Assembly: GCA_018780805.1 (NCBI GenBank)
Contig: JADMJD010000069.1
Span: 1 to 58,224 of the forward strand
Direction: 5' to 3'
Length of the DNA: 58,224 nt
From: Rubrivivax sp.
GTDB lineage: Bacteria > Pseudomonadota > Gammaproteobacteria > Burkholderiales > Burkholderiaceae_C
The first letter of the stretch is position 1. Every line of letters begins with the position of its first letter. Both the position numbers and the translations under genes were made by a program. Under the pieces are notes generated by a model. That model made no database searches and had not been told where the DNA came from. It saw only the letters and a program-made list of their open reading frames with translations. Of the stretch, positions 26,065 through 37,187 are shown one piece after another.

Positions 26065-28008
26065 TCAGGCCGTGCGCTCCAGCTGGAAGCTGGCCACGCG
26101 GCTGGCCAGCAGGCGGGCCTGCTCGTCCAGCGACGCGGCCGCGGCGGCCGACTCTTCCACCAGGGCCGCGTTCTGTTGCGTGGAGCGGTCCAGTTCCTGG
26201 ATCGCCTGCGTGGTCTGGCTCACGCCCTGGGATTGTTCGTCGATGCCATGGGCCACGCTGGCCAGCAGGCTGTGCACCTGTGCCGCCGTGCCCACCAGCT
26301 GCTGCATGGTGCTGCCCGCATGCTGCACCACCCGGGCGCCGGCTTCGACCTGCTCGACGCTGTGGCCGATCAGGGTCTTGATCTCGCGCGCGGCGTTGGC
26401 GGTGCGCTGCGACAGGGTGCGCACCTCGCTGGCGACGACCGCAAAACCACGGCCCGATTCACCTGCCCGGGCCGCTTCGACCGCCGCGTTCAGCGCCAGG
26501 ATGTTGGTCTGGAAGGCGATGCCGTCGATGGTGCCGATGATGTCGGCGATGCGGTTGGAGCTGCTGCGGATGCCCTCCATGGTCTGCACCACGTTGCCGA
26601 TGATCTCGCCACCCTGCTTGGCGGCTTCGGCGTTGGTGGCGGCCAGTGTGGCCGCCTCGCGGGTGGTGCCGGCGGTTTGGCGCGCCGTGACGGTGATCTC
26701 TTCCATCGCCGCCGCCGACTGTTGCAGGCTGGCGGCCGATTGTTCGGTGCGGGCCGACAGGTCCATCGAGCCGGCCGAGATCTCGCCCGCTGCGGTCACG
26801 ATGCCGTCCGAGGCACCGCGCACCTGCTGCACGATGGCACGCAGCGAGGCCTGCATCTCCTGCAGGTCCTTCATCAGGCCGGCGGCCTCGTCGTTGCCCC
26901 AGGCCCGCGGCTCGGTGGTCAGGTTGCCGTCGCGCATCGCGTCGATGTGGAAAGCCACCTCGCGCAGGCCACCTTCGAGCACCTTCTTGAACGACACGAA
27001 GCAGTAGGCCGCCAGCGCCAGGCCCAGCACCAGCAGGCCGGCGGTGAGGTTGCGCGCCTGGGCCAGGCGCTCGATGCGCGCGGCCAGCAGCACGTCAAGC
27101 TGCTCGGTCAGCCGCCGCTGTGCCACCGTCAACTGCTGGTGCAGCGCAGCGCCGGCCTTGCCGAGCTGCGCCGGTGAATCGCTGGCCGCGATCAGGTCGT
27201 GGAAGGCGTGCAGGCCCTTGCGCAAGGCGTCGAAGTCCCCTGCGGCCACAAACGCCGGGTGCAGGGTGGCCACCTTCTGCAAGGCGGTGGCCAGGCGCAC
27301 GTCGTCCAGGTCGCTGCGCACCTCGGCAGCACCAATGGCCTTGAGCAGCGGGCCCGTGGCATCGGCCGCGTTGCGCGCGGCCAGCGACAGTGCCAGCAAT
27401 CGCCCGCTGGCATCCACCAGGCTGGGCAGCGCCGCATTGGCGCCGTCCATCAGGTAGTAGGTGTCCAGGTCCGGGTCCAGCGTGAGGTTGGAGCCGTCGT
27501 TGGCTGCGGTGATCAGGGCGATCAAGGCGTCGACCGCGGCGTCATGCCGGACCACGGCCGCGGCGGCATCGCCCCCAGACGCCGCACGCGCATGCACAGC
27601 CTTGTCGGCGTCGGCAAAGGCGGCGGCGGTCTGCAGCAGCTCGCCGTGGGCGGTCTGCGCAGCGGCCAGCGCTTGCCAGGCGCTCTGCAGGCGGGTGTCA
27701 CCCCCGTCAGAAGGGGCACCGAAGGCGGCGCTGCGCGCTTCCACCAGTGCTTCGAGCACCGGCGTGGCCTGCCGGATGTAGGCCACACCCACCCGCTCGT
27801 GTTCGGAGAATTCGATGGCCGCGGCCTTGTCGCTGAAATATTGCCAAGCCACCAGGGCCAGCGGCAGCAGGAAGAGCGCCGAGATCAGGCTGGCTTTGGC
27901 ACGAAAGCCCACCGCACGAAAGATGCGTACGCCGGGCGCCCAGAGGCCGTGGTACCGAAAGTAGTCGCCCATGCCACCGGACCTTTGTCGCGCTGAGTCT
28001 TGAATCAT
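26065..28008 (-). CDS. Methyl-accepting chemotaxis protein
   Basis: 647 residues from the ATG at 28008, with AAGG five bases upstream; a GTG lies one codon earlier. A short cytoplasmic N-terminal stretch precedes the first transmembrane helix near residues 37-60. The periplasmic helical sensor contains [15 protein letters not shown] second transmembrane helix lies near 320-342, then HAMP and a signalling domain with the tip [35 protein letters not shown]. There is no C-terminal CheR-binding pentapeptide. The LDP-TYYLMD motif is shared with the receptor at 2313-4652, so the two periplasmic sensors appear related. Confidence 0.94.
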   Translation of the reverse strand: MIQDSARQRSGGMGDYFRYHGLWAPGVRIFRAVGFRAKASLISALFLLPLALVAWQYFSDKAAAIEFSEHERVGVAYIRQATPVLEALVEARSAAFGAPSDGGDTRLQSAWQALAAAQTAHGELLQTAAAFADADKAVHARAASGGDAAAAVVRHDAAVDALIALITAANDGSNLTLDPDLDTYYLMDGANAALPSLVDASGRLLALSLAARNAADATGPLLKAIGAAEVRSDLDDVRLATALQKVATLHPAFVAAGDFDALRKGLHAFHDLIAASDSPAQLGKAGAALHQQLTVAQRRLTEQLDVLLAARIERLAQARNLTAGLLVLGLALAAYCFVSFKKVLEGGLREVAFHIDAMRDGNLTTEPRAWGNDEAAGLMKDLQEMQASLRAIVQQVRGASDGIVTAAGEISAGSMDLSARTEQSAASLQQSAAAMEEITVTARQTAGTTREAATLAATNAEAAKQGGEIIGNVVQTMEGIRSSSNRIADIIGTIDGIAFQTNILALNAAVEAARAGESGRGFAVVASEVRTLSQRTANAAREIKTLIGHSVEQVEAGARVVQHAGSTMQQLVGTAAQVHSLLASVAHGIDEQSQGVSQTTQAIQELDRSTQQNAALVEESAAAAASLDEQARLLASRVASFQLERTA

Positions 28009-28075
28009 CACTGCCTTGGTTGGAGATAAATCGCCACATCAGCGCTATCGGCACCGACACGCCAGGCTTGAGGAC

Positions 28076-29254
28076 TCAATGCGGAATGACCACCGCCTGG
28101 TCGTGCGCTTCACTTTGCCGCAGGGCCACCCAGCCCAGCAGGGCCACCCCGCTGGCGGCCCAGAACACGGCGCCAAAACCCCAGCGGCTGCCCAGCCAAC
28201 CCCCCGCCAGCCCGCCGACCACGCCGGAGAAGCCGTAACCGAGCATGGAGTACAGCGCCTGGCCGCGCCCGCGCAACGCGCCCGGAAACCAGCGATGAAC
28301 CAGCGCAATACAGGCCGCGTGCTGGGCCGCGAACGTGACGGCGTGCAGCAGCTGCGCGGCCAGCAGCACGGCCAGCATCTGCCCGAAGGCCGCGGTGATG
28401 GCAAAACGCACCGCCGCCAGCAGCGCCGCCAGCTGCAGCCAGCGCAGCGGCGTCAAGCGGCCGAAGATCCGCCCCTGGGCCCAGAAGAACAGCACCTCCA
28501 CCGCCACCGCCACGGCCCAGGCCAGGCCGACCACGCCCTTGCCGTAACCCAGCTCGTCCAGGTACAGCGACAAGAAGGCATACAGCGCGGTGTGGGCCAT
28601 CACGGTGAAGAACACCCCGGTGAAAAACCAGGCGACCGCCGGCCGGCGCAGGATGGCCGGCACCGAAACACCGGCATGTGGGGCCGTCGTGCCCTCCTCA
28701 CCGCCTGGCAGGCGCCACGTGGCCAGCCACAACACGGCAAACCCCAGCACCACGACGACCGGGAAGCTGGCGATGCCAGCACGTTCCAGCACCGCGCCGG
28801 CGCCCACCACGGCCAGCGCAAAACCGAGCGAGCCCCACAGGCGCACGCGGCCGTAGCGGGCGAAATCCATCTCGCCGCCCCGCTGCAGGTGCCGCCCCAG
28901 TGCCGCCTCGGACAGCGGCACGATGCCGCCGTTGGCCAGGAACAGCAGTGCCGTGAACACCGTGACGGCGGTGTGGCCCGGCCACCACCACAGCCCGACG
29001 GCCGCCAGCAACGCCAGGCCCGAGGCCCAGCGCACACCTTCCGTGCGCCGGCCACGGCGGTCGCCCAACCAGCCCCAGGCGTACGGCGCGATGACACGTG
29101 TCCAGCTCTGCATGGACGCGATGGCGCCGATGGCCAGCGTGGAAAAACCCAGGTCCTTGAACCACAAAGGCGCGTACGGGTTGAACAGCCCGATCGCCGC
29201 GAAATAACAGAACCAGACCGCCGAAAAGGCGCCCAGCGGCGCCGGCGCGGTCAT
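28076..29254 (-). CDS. MFS transporter (HcaT/PPP-like)
   Basis: 392 residues from the ATG at 29254, which overlaps the aroC stop as ATGA. About twelve hydrophobic segments. The first helix region, [25 protein letters not shown], and the loop [15 protein letters not shown] match the small MFS branch that includes HcaT, the 3-phenylpropionate permease homologue. Conserved late segment: [27 protein letters not shown]. The substrate cannot be told from sequence. Translational coupling to aroC suggests coexpression but not necessarily a shared pathway. Confidence 0.88.
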   Translation of the reverse strand: MTAPAPLGAFSAVWFCYFAAIGLFNPYAPLWFKDLGFSTLAIGAIASMQSWTRVIAPYAWGWLGDRRGRRTEGVRWASGLALLAAVGLWWWPGHTAVTVFTALLFLANGGIVPLSEAALGRHLQRGGEMDFARYGRVRLWGSLGFALAVVGAGAVLERAGIASFPVVVVLGFAVLWLATWRLPGGEEGTTAPHAGVSVPAILRRPAVAWFFTGVFFTVMAHTALYAFLSLYLDELGYGKGVVGLAWAVAVAVEVLFFWAQGRIFGRLTPLRWLQLAALLAAVRFAITAAFGQMLAVLLAAQLLHAVTFAAQHAACIALVHRWFPGALRGRGQALYSMLGYGFSGVVGGLAGGWLGSRWGFGAVFWAASGVALLGWVALRQSEAHDQAVVIPH

Positions 29255-30357
29255 GTGTGGTCGGCCTGGCCCGGGATGGCGGGCAGCGTGTGCTGCACAT
29301 CGCCGCACTGCGCGCGGTGGCGCAGCACATGGTCCATCAGCACCAGGGCCAGCATGGCCTCGGCAATGGGGGTGGCGCGGATGCCCACGCAGGGGTCGTG
29401 CCGGCCCAGCGTCTCGATGGTGGTGGGCTGGCCGGCACGGTCGATCGACACCTTGGGCATGCGGATCGAACTGGTCGGTTTGATCGCGATGCGCACGACC
29501 AGGTCCTGCCCGGTGGAAATGCCGCCCAGCACCCCGCCACCATGGTTGCTGCGAAAGCCTTGCGGCGAGAGCTCGTCGCCATGGTGGCTGCCACGCTGGG
29601 CCACGACGCCGAAGCCGTCGCCGATCTCCACGCCCTTCACGGCGTTGATGCCCATCATCGCGTAGGCGATGTCGGCATCCAGCTTGTCGAACAGCGGCTC
29701 GCCCAGGCCCACCGGCACGTTCTGCGCCCGCACCTCGATGCGCGCGCCGCAGGAGTCACCGGCGCGGCGCAGGCTGTCCATGTAGGCCTCCAGCTGCGGC
29801 ACCAGGCTGGCGTTGGCGGCAAAAAACGGGTTCTGCGGGATGTGCTCGACGCCCTCGAACGGGATCTCGATCTCGCCCAGTGCACTCATCCAGCCACTGA
29901 AGGTGGTGCCGTGCTGCTGGCGCAGCCAGTGCCGGGCCACCGCACCGGCGGCCACCATCGGGGCCGTCAGCCGCGCGGAAGAACGCCCGCCGCCGCGTGG
30001 ATCGCGGTGGCCGTACTTGCGCCAGTAGGTGTAGTCGGCGTGGCCGGGGCGGAAGGTGTCCAGCAGGTTGCCGTAGTCCTTGCTGCGCTGGTCGGTGTTG
30101 CGGATCAGCAAGGCGATGGGCGTGCCGGTGGTCAGGCCCTCGTGCACGCCGGAGAGGATCTCCACCGCGTCGGCTTCGTTGCGCTGCGTCACATGCCGGC
30201 TGGTGCCCGGGCGCCGGCGGTCCAGTTCGGGCTGGATGTGGGCCTCGCTCAAGGCCAGGCCGGGCGGGCAGCCATCGATCACGCAGCCGATGGCCGGGCC
30301 ATGGCTTTCGCCGAAGTTGGTGACGCGGAAGAGCTCGCCGAAGGTGGAACCGGACAT
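29251..30357 (-). CDS. aroC: Chorismate synthase
   Basis: 368 residues. Converts 5-enolpyruvylshikimate-3-phosphate to chorismate with reduced FMN, the last common step to aromatic amino acids. The signatures are intact: [20 protein letters not shown] at the start, [24 protein letters not shown], the [18 protein letters not shown] block and [19 protein letters not shown]. The downstream MFS gene starts inside the aroC stop codon (ATGA). Upstream is an intergenic repeat element rather than another gene, so aroC is probably first in its transcript. Confidence 0.97.
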   Translation of the reverse strand: MSGSTFGELFRVTNFGESHGPAIGCVIDGCPPGLALSEAHIQPELDRRRPGTSRHVTQRNEADAVEILSGVHEGLTTGTPIALLIRNTDQRSKDYGNLLDTFRPGHADYTYWRKYGHRDPRGGGRSSARLTAPMVAAGAVARHWLRQQHGTTFSGWMSALGEIEIPFEGVEHIPQNPFFAANASLVPQLEAYMDSLRRAGDSCGARIEVRAQNVPVGLGEPLFDKLDADIAYAMMGINAVKGVEIGDGFGVVAQRGSHHGDELSPQGFRSNHGGGVLGGISTGQDLVVRIAIKPTSSIRMPKVSIDRAGQPTTIETLGRHDPCVGIRATPIAEAMLALVLMDHVLRHRAQCGDVQHTLPAIPGQADHT

Positions 30358-30378
30358 GTCAGCGCCGCCCGGCCGCCC

Positions 30379-30433
30379 GAAGGGGCTGACGCCCCCCCTC
30401 GGGGGGCAGCGAGCAAAGCGAGCGTGGGGGTCT
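30379..30433. repeat. Burkholderiales-type intergenic repeat element
   Basis: A G/C hairpin (GCCCCCC/GGGGGGC with loop CTC) is followed by GCAGCGAGCAAAGCGAGCGTGG. This exact style, a G/C-run hairpin plus GCGAGC-AAA-GCGAGC, is a common extragenic repeat in Comamonadaceae and relatives, known to me from general genome reading. It lies between aroC and the upstream diguanylate cyclase gene and may act as a terminator or REP-like element. Confidence 0.6.
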
Positions 30434-30447
30434 CATGGCCCCGGATT

Positions 30448-32562
30448 CTAGGCCGCGCCCTTTGCTGCGATCTCCGGCACGCTGTGCACCTGCCGCAGCG
30501 GCGACGCGGTGCGCACCCGGCCGCGGCCCATGCGCTTGGCGTCGTAACACGCGGCGTCGGCCTGCGCCAGCCATTGGGCCGGACTGGCGTGGTGGTCGCC
30601 CAGTTCGGCCACGCCCAGGCTGGCGCCCACCCGCAGCGTGTGCCCCTCCCAGGTGAGCGCCAGGGCGGTGATGGCCTCGCGCACCTTCTCGGCCACGGCC
30701 AGCGCCCGGTCGTGGGTGCAGCCGGGCAGCAGCAGCGCAAACTCGTCGCCGCCCAGGCGGACCACGAGATCGCTGCCGCGCACGCGCGACGCAATGGCCT
30801 GCGCCACCGCCACGAGCATGGCGTCGCCTGCGGCATGGCCGGCGGTGTCGTTGATGGGCTTGAAGTGGTCGAGGTCGATCATCACCAGCGCCGCCGGCCG
30901 CGCCGTGGGCTGGGCATCGAACACCGCCTGCACGGCCTGCTCGAACCCCTGGCGGTTGACCACACCGGTCAGCGCGTCATGGTGGGCGGCGTGCTCCAGC
31001 AGCCGGCGCGACTGCACCTGCTCGGTCACGTCGTTGACGCTCCAGATCGTGCCGGCCTCCGGTTCGCCCGGCAACACGGGCCGGGCCTGCAGCAAGGCCC
31101 AGAAGCGGCTGCCGTCGGCGCGCAACATCTGCCACTCGCCAGCATAGGACAGGCCCTGGCCAAAGGCCTGGCCCACCAGCGGGCCCAGCTGGGCGTAGTC
31201 CTCGTTGGACGCAAAGATCACCTGCGCACGCTGGCCGACGATGGCTGCTTCGGCGTGGCCCAGCAAGCGGCAGAACTCGACGCTGACCAGTTCGAAGGTC
31301 TGGTTGCGCGTGAAGGCCAGGCCCACCGGCGCGGCACTCATCACACTGCCGAGCTTCTGCAGCACCGCGGCGTTGAAGTTGTCCACCTGCAGGCGTTCGG
31401 CCCAGACGTGCTGCAGCGTGCGCGTGAGCCGGCCGATCTCGCCGCCGGCGGTGGGCCAGGGGCTGGTTTCGTCGCCGGCCAGCAGCGCCGCGGCACGCCG
31501 CTGCAGACGGGCCAGCGGCCTGAACTGCCAGTGCAAGAACAAGCCCAGCAGCGCCGCCGCCACCAGCGCCAACAGCGCTGCGTCGCGCAGCGCCGCGTTG
31601 CGTGCAGCGCGCAGTGGGGCCAGCAGCGCCGCCTGCGGCACCACACGCCAGACCTGCCACCCGGCGCGGCTTTCGGAGGCCGTGCTGACGAGGTCGTCGC
31701 CGATCTGCCAGGTGGCGGCGTGGCCGGCGGCGTCACCCGCCTGCCAACGCAATGCCGCCTGTTCGAACCGGGCATCCTCGCGCAACGGGCGCATGATGCG
31801 CTGGCGCTCCGGATGCGCCAGCACGCGGCCTTCGGCGTCGGTGATCACCGTCAGCACCGGGCCGTCGGCCTGCAGCACGGCGCGCACATCCTGCAGCAGA
31901 TCGCGGCTGGCCAGGCGCATCGCCCCGCCGACAACGGCCACGACCCGGCCGCCACGCAGCACCGGGTGCGACAGGATGACCACCGGCTCACCGGAGATGC
32001 GCCCTGGCACCGGCGGCGAGATCACTGGCAGGCCGGAATGCACCGCCTGGCGGAAGTAGTCGCGGTCGGCCAGCGAAGTCTGCGGGTATCGGACACCGGC
32101 GCTGTCCACATAGACCAACAGCCGCCCGTCGGGCGCGGCCAGGTAGAGGTTGGAGAGCTGTTCCTGGGCCAGCCCGCTGCGCGCCAGCAGCTCGGCCGCC
32201 CGTGCCGGCTCGTGCACCTCCAGCTCGCCAACCAGCGGGGTCAGGGCCTCCAGGCTGCGTTGCAGCCAGGCCAGATGGCGCTGGACGCCTTGGGCCAGAT
32301 GTTCGGTTTCAGCCCGCTCACGCGTCGTGGACTGCTGCAGCAGGTCATGTTCGGCGCGTTCGGCCAGCATCCAGGCGGTGACCGACATGCCGACCAGCAG
32401 GCTGAGCAGGCCACCGACGGCCAGGCGCGTCTGCAAGGACCGCAACCAGCGTGGCCCCTGCCAGCGCGCAAGGGCTGACCCCAGGCGCATCAGCAGGCGA
32501 ATCACCGGGCTGCGGCGGGCAATCGGCGCGGGCGCGTCGTCGGCAAAGAGATCGGCATCCAT
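30448..32562 (-). CDS. Sensor diguanylate cyclase (dCache-HAMP-PAS-GGDEF)
   Basis: 704 residues. A transmembrane helix at about 46-67 precedes a large periplasmic double-Cache domain (NLYLAAPDGRLLVYVD, DRDYFRQAV, GEPVVILSHPVL, WQVWRVVP). A second transmembrane helix near 333-352 leads to a HAMP-like linker, a PAS domain (AAPVGLAFTRNQTFELVSVEFCRLLGHAEA, then the VNDVTEQ hinge), and a GGDEF domain with intact GGDEF at 604-608 and an RGSD inhibitory site. It should make c-di-GMP in response to an extracellular signal. Downstream of the tRNA-Pro terminator, so likely its own transcription unit. Confidence 0.94.
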   Translation of the reverse strand: MDADLFADDAPAPIARRSPVIRLLMRLGSALARWQGPRWLRSLQTRLAVGGLLSLLVGMSVTAWMLAERAEHDLLQQSTTRERAETEHLAQGVQRHLAWLQRSLEALTPLVGELEVHEPARAAELLARSGLAQEQLSNLYLAAPDGRLLVYVDSAGVRYPQTSLADRDYFRQAVHSGLPVISPPVPGRISGEPVVILSHPVLRGGRVVAVVGGAMRLASRDLLQDVRAVLQADGPVLTVITDAEGRVLAHPERQRIMRPLREDARFEQAALRWQAGDAAGHAATWQIGDDLVSTASESRAGWQVWRVVPQAALLAPLRAARNAALRDAALLALVAAALLGLFLHWQFRPLARLQRRAAALLAGDETSPWPTAGGEIGRLTRTLQHVWAERLQVDNFNAAVLQKLGSVMSAAPVGLAFTRNQTFELVSVEFCRLLGHAEAAIVGQRAQVIFASNEDYAQLGPLVGQAFGQGLSYAGEWQMLRADGSRFWALLQARPVLPGEPEAGTIWSVNDVTEQVQSRRLLEHAAHHDALTGVVNRQGFEQAVQAVFDAQPTARPAALVMIDLDHFKPINDTAGHAAGDAMLVAVAQAIASRVRGSDLVVRLGGDEFALLLPGCTHDRALAVAEKVREAITALALTWEGHTLRVGASLGVAELGDHHASPAQWLAQADAACYDAKRMGRGRVRTASPLRQVHSVPEIAAKGAA

Positions 32563-32604
32563 ATGCGATCACTTATCGCCGCATGCCGGGGCAACTTGAG
32601 CCGG

Positions 32605-32645
32605 GACAAACAAAACGGGCCAGTTCCTTGTGAGAACTGACCCGT
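32605..32645 (-). terminator. Intrinsic terminator of tRNA-Pro
   Basis: Arms ACGGGCCAGTTC (32615-32626) and GAACTGACCCGT (32634-32645) pair over 12 bases with one mismatch. On the minus strand the stem is followed by TTTGTTTGT. It is placed 10 bases after the tRNA CCA end. Confidence 0.88.
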
Positions 32646-32655
32646 TGTCTATCAA

Positions 32656-32733
<78 letters not shown>

Positions 32734-32743
32734 CGAGCCGCAC

Positions 32744-32749
32744 AGTATA
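32744..32749 (-). promoter_or_regulatory. -10 element of the tRNA-Pro promoter
   Basis: TATACT on the minus strand, placed so that transcription would begin about five bases before the tRNA. The region between is G/C-rich (GTGCGGCTCG), a discriminator typical of stringently controlled stable-RNA promoters. The -35 is weak (TGACCG-like). Confidence 0.6.
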
Positions 32750-32771
32750 GCCTGAATGCGCCACCGCCCGG

Positions 32772-33239
32772 TCAGCCCGACAGCAGGCTGCTGATGGACT
32801 GCAATTCCGCCCGCAACTGCGCGGCGGACATCGGGCCAACAGGGCCAACAGGACTGGCGGGACTGGCAGCGACGGCCACAACAGCGGCCGTGTGGTTCGG
32901 CAGTGCGACGCCGGTGGTCACGGCTTCGGCCGACGCGCGGGCCGCTTCCAGCTGGTCGTCCCCGTCGTTCAGCGCCCCCTGCAGCGCGTGGTCACTGAGT
33001 CGGTTGCGCGCGCCGCTGATGGTGAAACCCTGGTCATACAGCAGCTCGCGGATGCGGCGCACCAGCAGCACCTCGTGGTGCTGGTAATAGCGCCGGTTGC
33101 CACGCCGCTTCATGGGCTTGAGCTGCGTGAACTCCTGTTCCCAATACCGCAGCACGTACGGCTTGACGCCGCACAGGTCGCTCACCTCACCGATGGTGAA
33201 GTAACGTTTGGCCGGGATGGGGGGAAGCGATTTCTCCAT
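32772..33239 (-). CDS. MerR-family transcriptional regulator
   Basis: 155 residues. Winged-helix DNA-binding region at about 11-80: [27 protein letters not shown], then [30 protein letters not shown]. The C-terminal half is Ala/Val/Pro-rich, short and lacks metal-binding cysteines, so it is not a metal sensor of the usual type. The order pheT-ihfA-merR-tRNA-Pro is conserved in betaproteobacteria. Lies 34 bases after ihfA and is probably the last gene of the thrS-pheST transcript. Its role is unknown. Confidence 0.92.
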   Translation of the reverse strand: MEKSLPPIPAKRYFTIGEVSDLCGVKPYVLRYWEQEFTQLKPMKRRGNRRYYQHHEVLLVRRIRELLYDQGFTISGARNRLSDHALQGALNDGDDQLEAARASAEAVTTGVALPNHTAAVVAVAASPASPVGPVGPMSAAQLRAELQSISSLLSG

Positions 33240-33273
33240 TTAAATCAAGGAGATCGAAGAGTCTTCCCACACT

Positions 33274-33657
33274 TTACTCGAACTCGTCCGCCCCTGGGGT
33301 GTCACCTTGCACAAGAGACTTCAACTTGTGACTTGCATGAAACGTCACGACCTGCCGCGCCTTGATGGGGATGGACTCCCCGGTGCGCGGGTTGCGGCCC
33401 GGCCGCGGGGCCTTGCGCCGGATGTTGAAATTGCCAAAACCCGAGAGCTTGACGTCCTGGGCCGAGACCAGGGTGCCATGCACGATCTCGAAAAAGGCTT
33501 CGACCATGTCCTTGGATTCGCGCTTGTTCAGGCCCAGGCGGTCGAACAGCAGTTCGGCCAGCTCCGCCTTGGTCAGCGTGGGCGTCTCCAGCGTGGGCAG
33601 GATCACGCCGCGCTCGGTGTCCTTGGGCGTCACGTCGTCGTTCATGCGGTCTTTCAT
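33274..33657 (-). CDS. ihfA: Integration host factor, alpha subunit
   Basis: 127 residues, with a longer N-terminal tail than the roughly 100-residue E. coli protein. The ATG at 33657 overlaps the pheT stop by one base (TGATG); a second ATG at 33645 would shorten the tail. Core from about residue 27: [32 protein letters not shown]. The beta-arm follows ([21 protein letters not shown]), including the Pro that intercalates into DNA. IHF bends DNA as an alpha/beta heterodimer. The pheST-ihfA arrangement is widely conserved. Confidence 0.96.
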   Translation of the reverse strand: MKDRMNDDVTPKDTERGVILPTLETPTLTKAELAELLFDRLGLNKRESKDMVEAFFEIVHGTLVSAQDVKLSGFGNFNIRRKAPRPGRNPRTGESIPIKARQVVTFHASHKLKSLVQGDTPGADEFE

Positions 33658-36071
33658 CAGGCGCGCAGGCGCGCGCCAAAGGCCTGCGCCGCGCGGGCCA
33701 GCGCGGCCTGCACCACGGCATCGATGCGCTCGTCGGTCAGCGTGGCGTCGGGGTCCAGCAGGTCCAGGCGCAGGGCCAGGCTGCGTTCGCCGTCGGCCAG
33801 GCCGGAGCCGGCTTGGGTGGGTTTGTAGATGTCGAACAAGGTGACCTGGCGCACCAGGCCATCGTCATCCCGGCGCAGCACCTCGATCAGTGCGTCGTGC
33901 GCCACCTGCTCGCCCACCACCAGGGCCAAGTCACGCACCGCCGCCTGCTGGCGCGGCAGCGGCTGCACCACCGGCCAGGGGCGCGCCAGGGCGGCATCCA
34001 GGTCGAGCTCGAACAGCACCGGGGCCGACGGCAGCTCGTAGGCCTGGCGCCAGCGCGGATGCAGTTCGCCGACGAAGCCGATGGCCACGCCGTCTAGCTC
34101 CACACGGGCTGACCGCCCCGGGTGCAGCGCCGGGTGGGGTGCCGGCACAAAACGAGGCTTCAGCGGCGCCAGCAAGGCTTCGACATCACCCTTGGCGTCG
34201 AAGAAGTCCACGGCGCGCTCACGTTCACCCCATTGCAGGCCATCGGCCGCACCCAGGGCCAGGCCGGCCACGCGCATTCGCTGGGTGACCCCAGCCACGG
34301 CACGTTCACCGTCGCCTGCGGCCGGGTCGCGCAGGAACACCCTGCCGGTCTCGAACACGCGCACACGCGTGGCACGGCGCGCCAGGTTGTGGCGCAGCAC
34401 CGCCACCAGGCTGCCCAGCAGGCTGGAGCGCATCACCGACAGCGGCGCCGCGATCGGGTTCAGCACGCGGATGGGATCGGCGTTGCCCGCCAGCTCCTGC
34501 TCCCAGCGCGCTTCGACAAAGCTGAAGTTGATGGTTTCCTGGTAGTCCAGCGCGGCCAGCGCACGCCGCACGGCGTGCACGCTGCGGCGTGTTTCGGGCT
34601 GGCGGCGGGCCGTCACAGGCGCCACCGGTGGTGTGGCCGGCAGCTTGTTGTAGCCGACGATGCGCACCACCTCTTCGATCAGGTCTTCTTCGATCTTGAG
34701 GTCGAAGCGCCAGGACGGGGGCGTGACGGTGATGATGCCCTTGCCCTCTTCAAAGGCCAGGCCCAGGCCGCGGAAAACATCGGCGCATTGCGCCTGCGTC
34801 AGCGGCATGCCGATCACCTTGGACGCACGTGCCACGCGCAGCGTCACCGGCGTGGCGGGCGGCAGCTGCAGCACCTGGTCGCTCATCGGGCCGGCTGCGC
34901 CGCCGCAGATCTGCTGGATCAGCGCGGTGATGCGCTCGATGTGTAGCACGGTCTGCGCCGGGTCCACACCGCGTTCGAAGCGGTGGCCGGCGTCGGTGCT
35001 GAAGTTGTAGCGGCGCGAACGCCCGGCCACGGCTTCGGGCCACCAGAACGCGGCTTCGACATAGACATTCTGCGTATCGTCCGACACCGCCGTGTGCTGG
35101 CCGCCCATGATGCCGGCGAGCGACTCCACGCGGCTGCGGTCGGCGATCACGCCCACCTGGCCGTCCACCGTGATGGTGTTGCCGTTCAGCAGTTCCAGGC
35201 TCTCGCCTTCGCGGCCCCAGCGCACCACCAGTTCGCCGTCGATCTTGTCGAGGTCGAAGATGTGTGACGGGCGGCCGAACTCGAACATCACGTAGTTGGA
35301 GATGTCGACCAGCGCCGAGACCGAGCGCTGGCCGCAGCGGGCCAGGCGGTCCACCATCCAGGCCGGCGTGGGCGCCTTCGTGTTGACGCCGCGCACGATG
35401 CGGCCGCTGAACCGACCGCAGAGATCGGGCGCCTCCACCCGCACAGGCAGCGTCCCATCGTGGCTCGGCATCACCGGCTCGATGGCCGGTGTGCGCAGCG
35501 GTGCGCCGGTGAGCGCCGAGACCTCGCGTGCGATGCCGTAGACCGACAGCGCATGTGCCAGGTTGGGCGTGAGCTTGAGCGTGAAGAGGCTGTCGTCCAG
35601 GCCCAGGTGCTCGCGCAGCGGCATGCCCACGGGCGCGTCGGCGGCCAGTTCGAGCAGGCCGCCATGGTCTTCGGACAACTTCAGTTCACGGGCCGAACAC
35701 AACATGCCGAAACTCTCGACACCGCGCAGCTTGCCCACGCCGATGGCGAAGGGTTTGCCGTCGTCACCCGGCGGCAACAAGGCGCCCACCACGGCCAACG
35801 GCGCCTTCAGGCCGGCACGTGCGTTGGGTGCGCCGCAGACGATCTGCAGCGGTTCGGCCGCACCGATGCTGACCTGGCACACCCGCAGCCGGTCGGCCTG
35901 CGGGTGCGGCTCGGCACTCAGGATCTCAGCCACGACGATGCCGCTGAACGGCGGCGCGACCGGGCGGGTCTCTTCGACCTCCAGGCCGGCCATCGTCAGC
36001 AGATCGGCCAGGCCTTGGGTGTCCAGCGGGGGGTTGCAGAACTCGCGCAACCAGGATTCGGGGAATTGCAT
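33657..36071 (-). CDS. pheT: Phenylalanyl-tRNA synthetase beta subunit
   Basis: 804 residues, full length. N-terminal B1 and tRNA-binding (EMAP-like) domain: [28 protein letters not shown]3/B4 editing domain, a B5 domain ([22 protein letters not shown]), the catalytic-like core and a C-terminal anticodon-binding FDX-ACB domain ([22 protein letters not shown]) follow in order. Forms the alpha2-beta2 enzyme with PheS that charges tRNA-Phe and edits mischarged tyrosine. Starts 15 bases after pheS. Confidence 0.97.
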   Translation of the reverse strand: MQFPESWLREFCNPPLDTQGLADLLTMAGLEVEETRPVAPPFSGIVVAEILSAEPHPQADRLRVCQVSIGAAEPLQIVCGAPNARAGLKAPLAVVGALLPPGDDGKPFAIGVGKLRGVESFGMLCSARELKLSEDHGGLLELAADAPVGMPLREHLGLDDSLFTLKLTPNLAHALSVYGIAREVSALTGAPLRTPAIEPVMPSHDGTLPVRVEAPDLCGRFSGRIVRGVNTKAPTPAWMVDRLARCGQRSVSALVDISNYVMFEFGRPSHIFDLDKIDGELVVRWGREGESLELLNGNTITVDGQVGVIADRSRVESLAGIMGGQHTAVSDDTQNVYVEAAFWWPEAVAGRSRRYNFSTDAGHRFERGVDPAQTVLHIERITALIQQICGGAAGPMSDQVLQLPPATPVTLRVARASKVIGMPLTQAQCADVFRGLGLAFEEGKGIITVTPPSWRFDLKIEEDLIEEVVRIVGYNKLPATPPVAPVTARRQPETRRSVHAVRRALAALDYQETINFSFVEARWEQELAGNADPIRVLNPIAAPLSVMRSSLLGSLVAVLRHNLARRATRVRVFETGRVFLRDPAAGDGERAVAGVTQRMRVAGLALGAADGLQWGERERAVDFFDAKGDVEALLAPLKPRFVPAPHPALHPGRSARVELDGVAIGFVGELHPRWRQAYELPSAPVLFELDLDAALARPWPVVQPLPRQQAAVRDLALVVGEQVAHDALIEVLRRDDDGLVRQVTLFDIYKPTQAGSGLADGERSLALRLDLLDPDATLTDERIDAVVQAALARAAQAFGARLRA

Positions 36072-36086
36072 GGTCTCGCTCGGCGC

Positions 36087-37142
36087 TCAGCGGAATTGGG
36101 ACAGGAAACGCAGGTCGTTCTCGAAGAACAACCGCAGGTCGGTGACGCCGTAGCGCAGCATGGCCAGGCGGTCCGGGCCCATGCCGAAAGCGAAGCCGAT
36201 GTAGCGCTCCGGGTCCAGGCCGAAGTTGCGCACCACGTTCGGGTGCACCTGGCCGGAGCCTGCGACCTCGAGCCACTTGCCCTTCAAGGGGCCGTCGCCA
36301 AAAGCCAGGTCCACCTCGGCCGAGGGCTCGGTGAACGGGAAGAAGGACGGCCGGAATCGCACCTGCAGGTCGTCCGTATCGAAGAACTGGCGCAGGAAGT
36401 CGGTGAAGACCGATTTCAGGTCCTTGAAGCTGACGTTTTCGCCGATCCACAGGCCTTCGCACTGGTGGAACATCGGCGAGTGCGTGGCGTCGCTGTCCAC
36501 GCGGTAGGTGCGGCCCGGCGCGATGACGCGGATGTCGGGCATGGCCTGGCCGGCGGCGATCAGGCCCGCGTGGCGCGCCGCATGCGTGCGGGCATAACGC
36601 ACCTGCATCGGGCTGGTGTGCGGGCGCAGGTTGAGCCAGCGGCCCTCGGCGTCCTTCAGGTCGACGTAGAAGGTGTCCTGCATCGAACGCGCCGGGTGGT
36701 TCTCCGGGTTGTTCAAGGCGGTGAAGCTGTACCAGTCGGTCTCGATCTCCGGGCCGTCGGCGACCTCGAAGCCCATGCTGCCGAAGATGGCCTCGATGCG
36801 TTCCATCGTGCGGCTCACCGGGTGCAGGCCGCCGGTGCCGCGGCGGCGGCCGGGCAGCGTGACGTCCAGCGCCTCGGCCTGCAGCTGGCGTTCCAGCTCG
36901 GCGCCGGCCAGGGACTCGCGGCGTTCGGTCAGCAGCACTTCCACCTGCTGCTTGGCCTGGTTGATCAGCGCGCCCTGCGCCTTCTTCTCATCCGGCGGCA
37001 GGCTGGCCAGGGCCTTCAGCAGCTCGGTCACACGGCCGGCCTTGCCCAGGTAACGTGCCTTGGCGTTTTCCAGCTCGGCCGGGTTGGGCGCGGCGGCGAA
37101 ATCCGCGCGCGCGCTGCCGACGAGTTGTTCGAGTTCCGTCAT
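36087..37142 (-). CDS. pheS: Phenylalanyl-tRNA synthetase alpha subunit
   Basis: 351 residues. N-terminal coiled coil that contacts tRNA-Phe, then the class II catalytic domain: motif 1 region [21 protein letters not shown], motif 2 region [16 protein letters not shown], motif 3 [19 protein letters not shown]. No Shine-Dalgarno sequence lies before the ATG. Instead a U-rich tract (TTTTTTCTTTTTT) and an intrinsic-terminator hairpin occupy the 85-base gap after rplT. Expression of pheST may therefore be lower than, and separately tuned from, the ribosomal protein genes. Confidence 0.97.
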   Translation of the reverse strand: MTELEQLVGSARADFAAAPNPAELENAKARYLGKAGRVTELLKALASLPPDEKKAQGALINQAKQQVEVLLTERRESLAGAELERQLQAEALDVTLPGRRRGTGGLHPVSRTMERIEAIFGSMGFEVADGPEIETDWYSFTALNNPENHPARSMQDTFYVDLKDAEGRWLNLRPHTSPMQVRYARTHAARHAGLIAAGQAMPDIRVIAPGRTYRVDSDATHSPMFHQCEGLWIGENVSFKDLKSVFTDFLRQFFDTDDLQVRFRPSFFPFTEPSAEVDLAFGDGPLKGKWLEVAGSGQVHPNVVRNFGLDPERYIGFAFGMGPDRLAMLRYGVTDLRLFFENDLRFLSQFR

Positions 37143-37151
37143 GGTCTGCGC

Positions 37152-37187
37152 AAAAAAGAAAAAAGGCCGCCCCGAGGTGACGGCCTT
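37152..37187 (-). terminator. Intrinsic terminator between rplT and pheS
   Basis: On the minus strand, AAGGCCG and CGGCCTT (37181-37187 and 37163-37169) form a seven-base stem followed by TTTTTTCTTTTTT, ending nine bases before the pheS ATG. A second perfect eight-base hairpin, GTGCCGGG/CCCGGCAC with a GTGA loop, lies at 37202-37221, six bases after the rplT stop codon. Read-through must occur because pheST has no other obvious promoter. Confidence 0.75.

Noticed and set aside
29257..32478. A 1073-codon plus-strand frame opposite aroC, the intergenic repeat and the sensor cyclase
   Set aside because: It spans three unrelated minus-strand features and reads as low-complexity His/Gln/Arg. No domain and no ribosome site.
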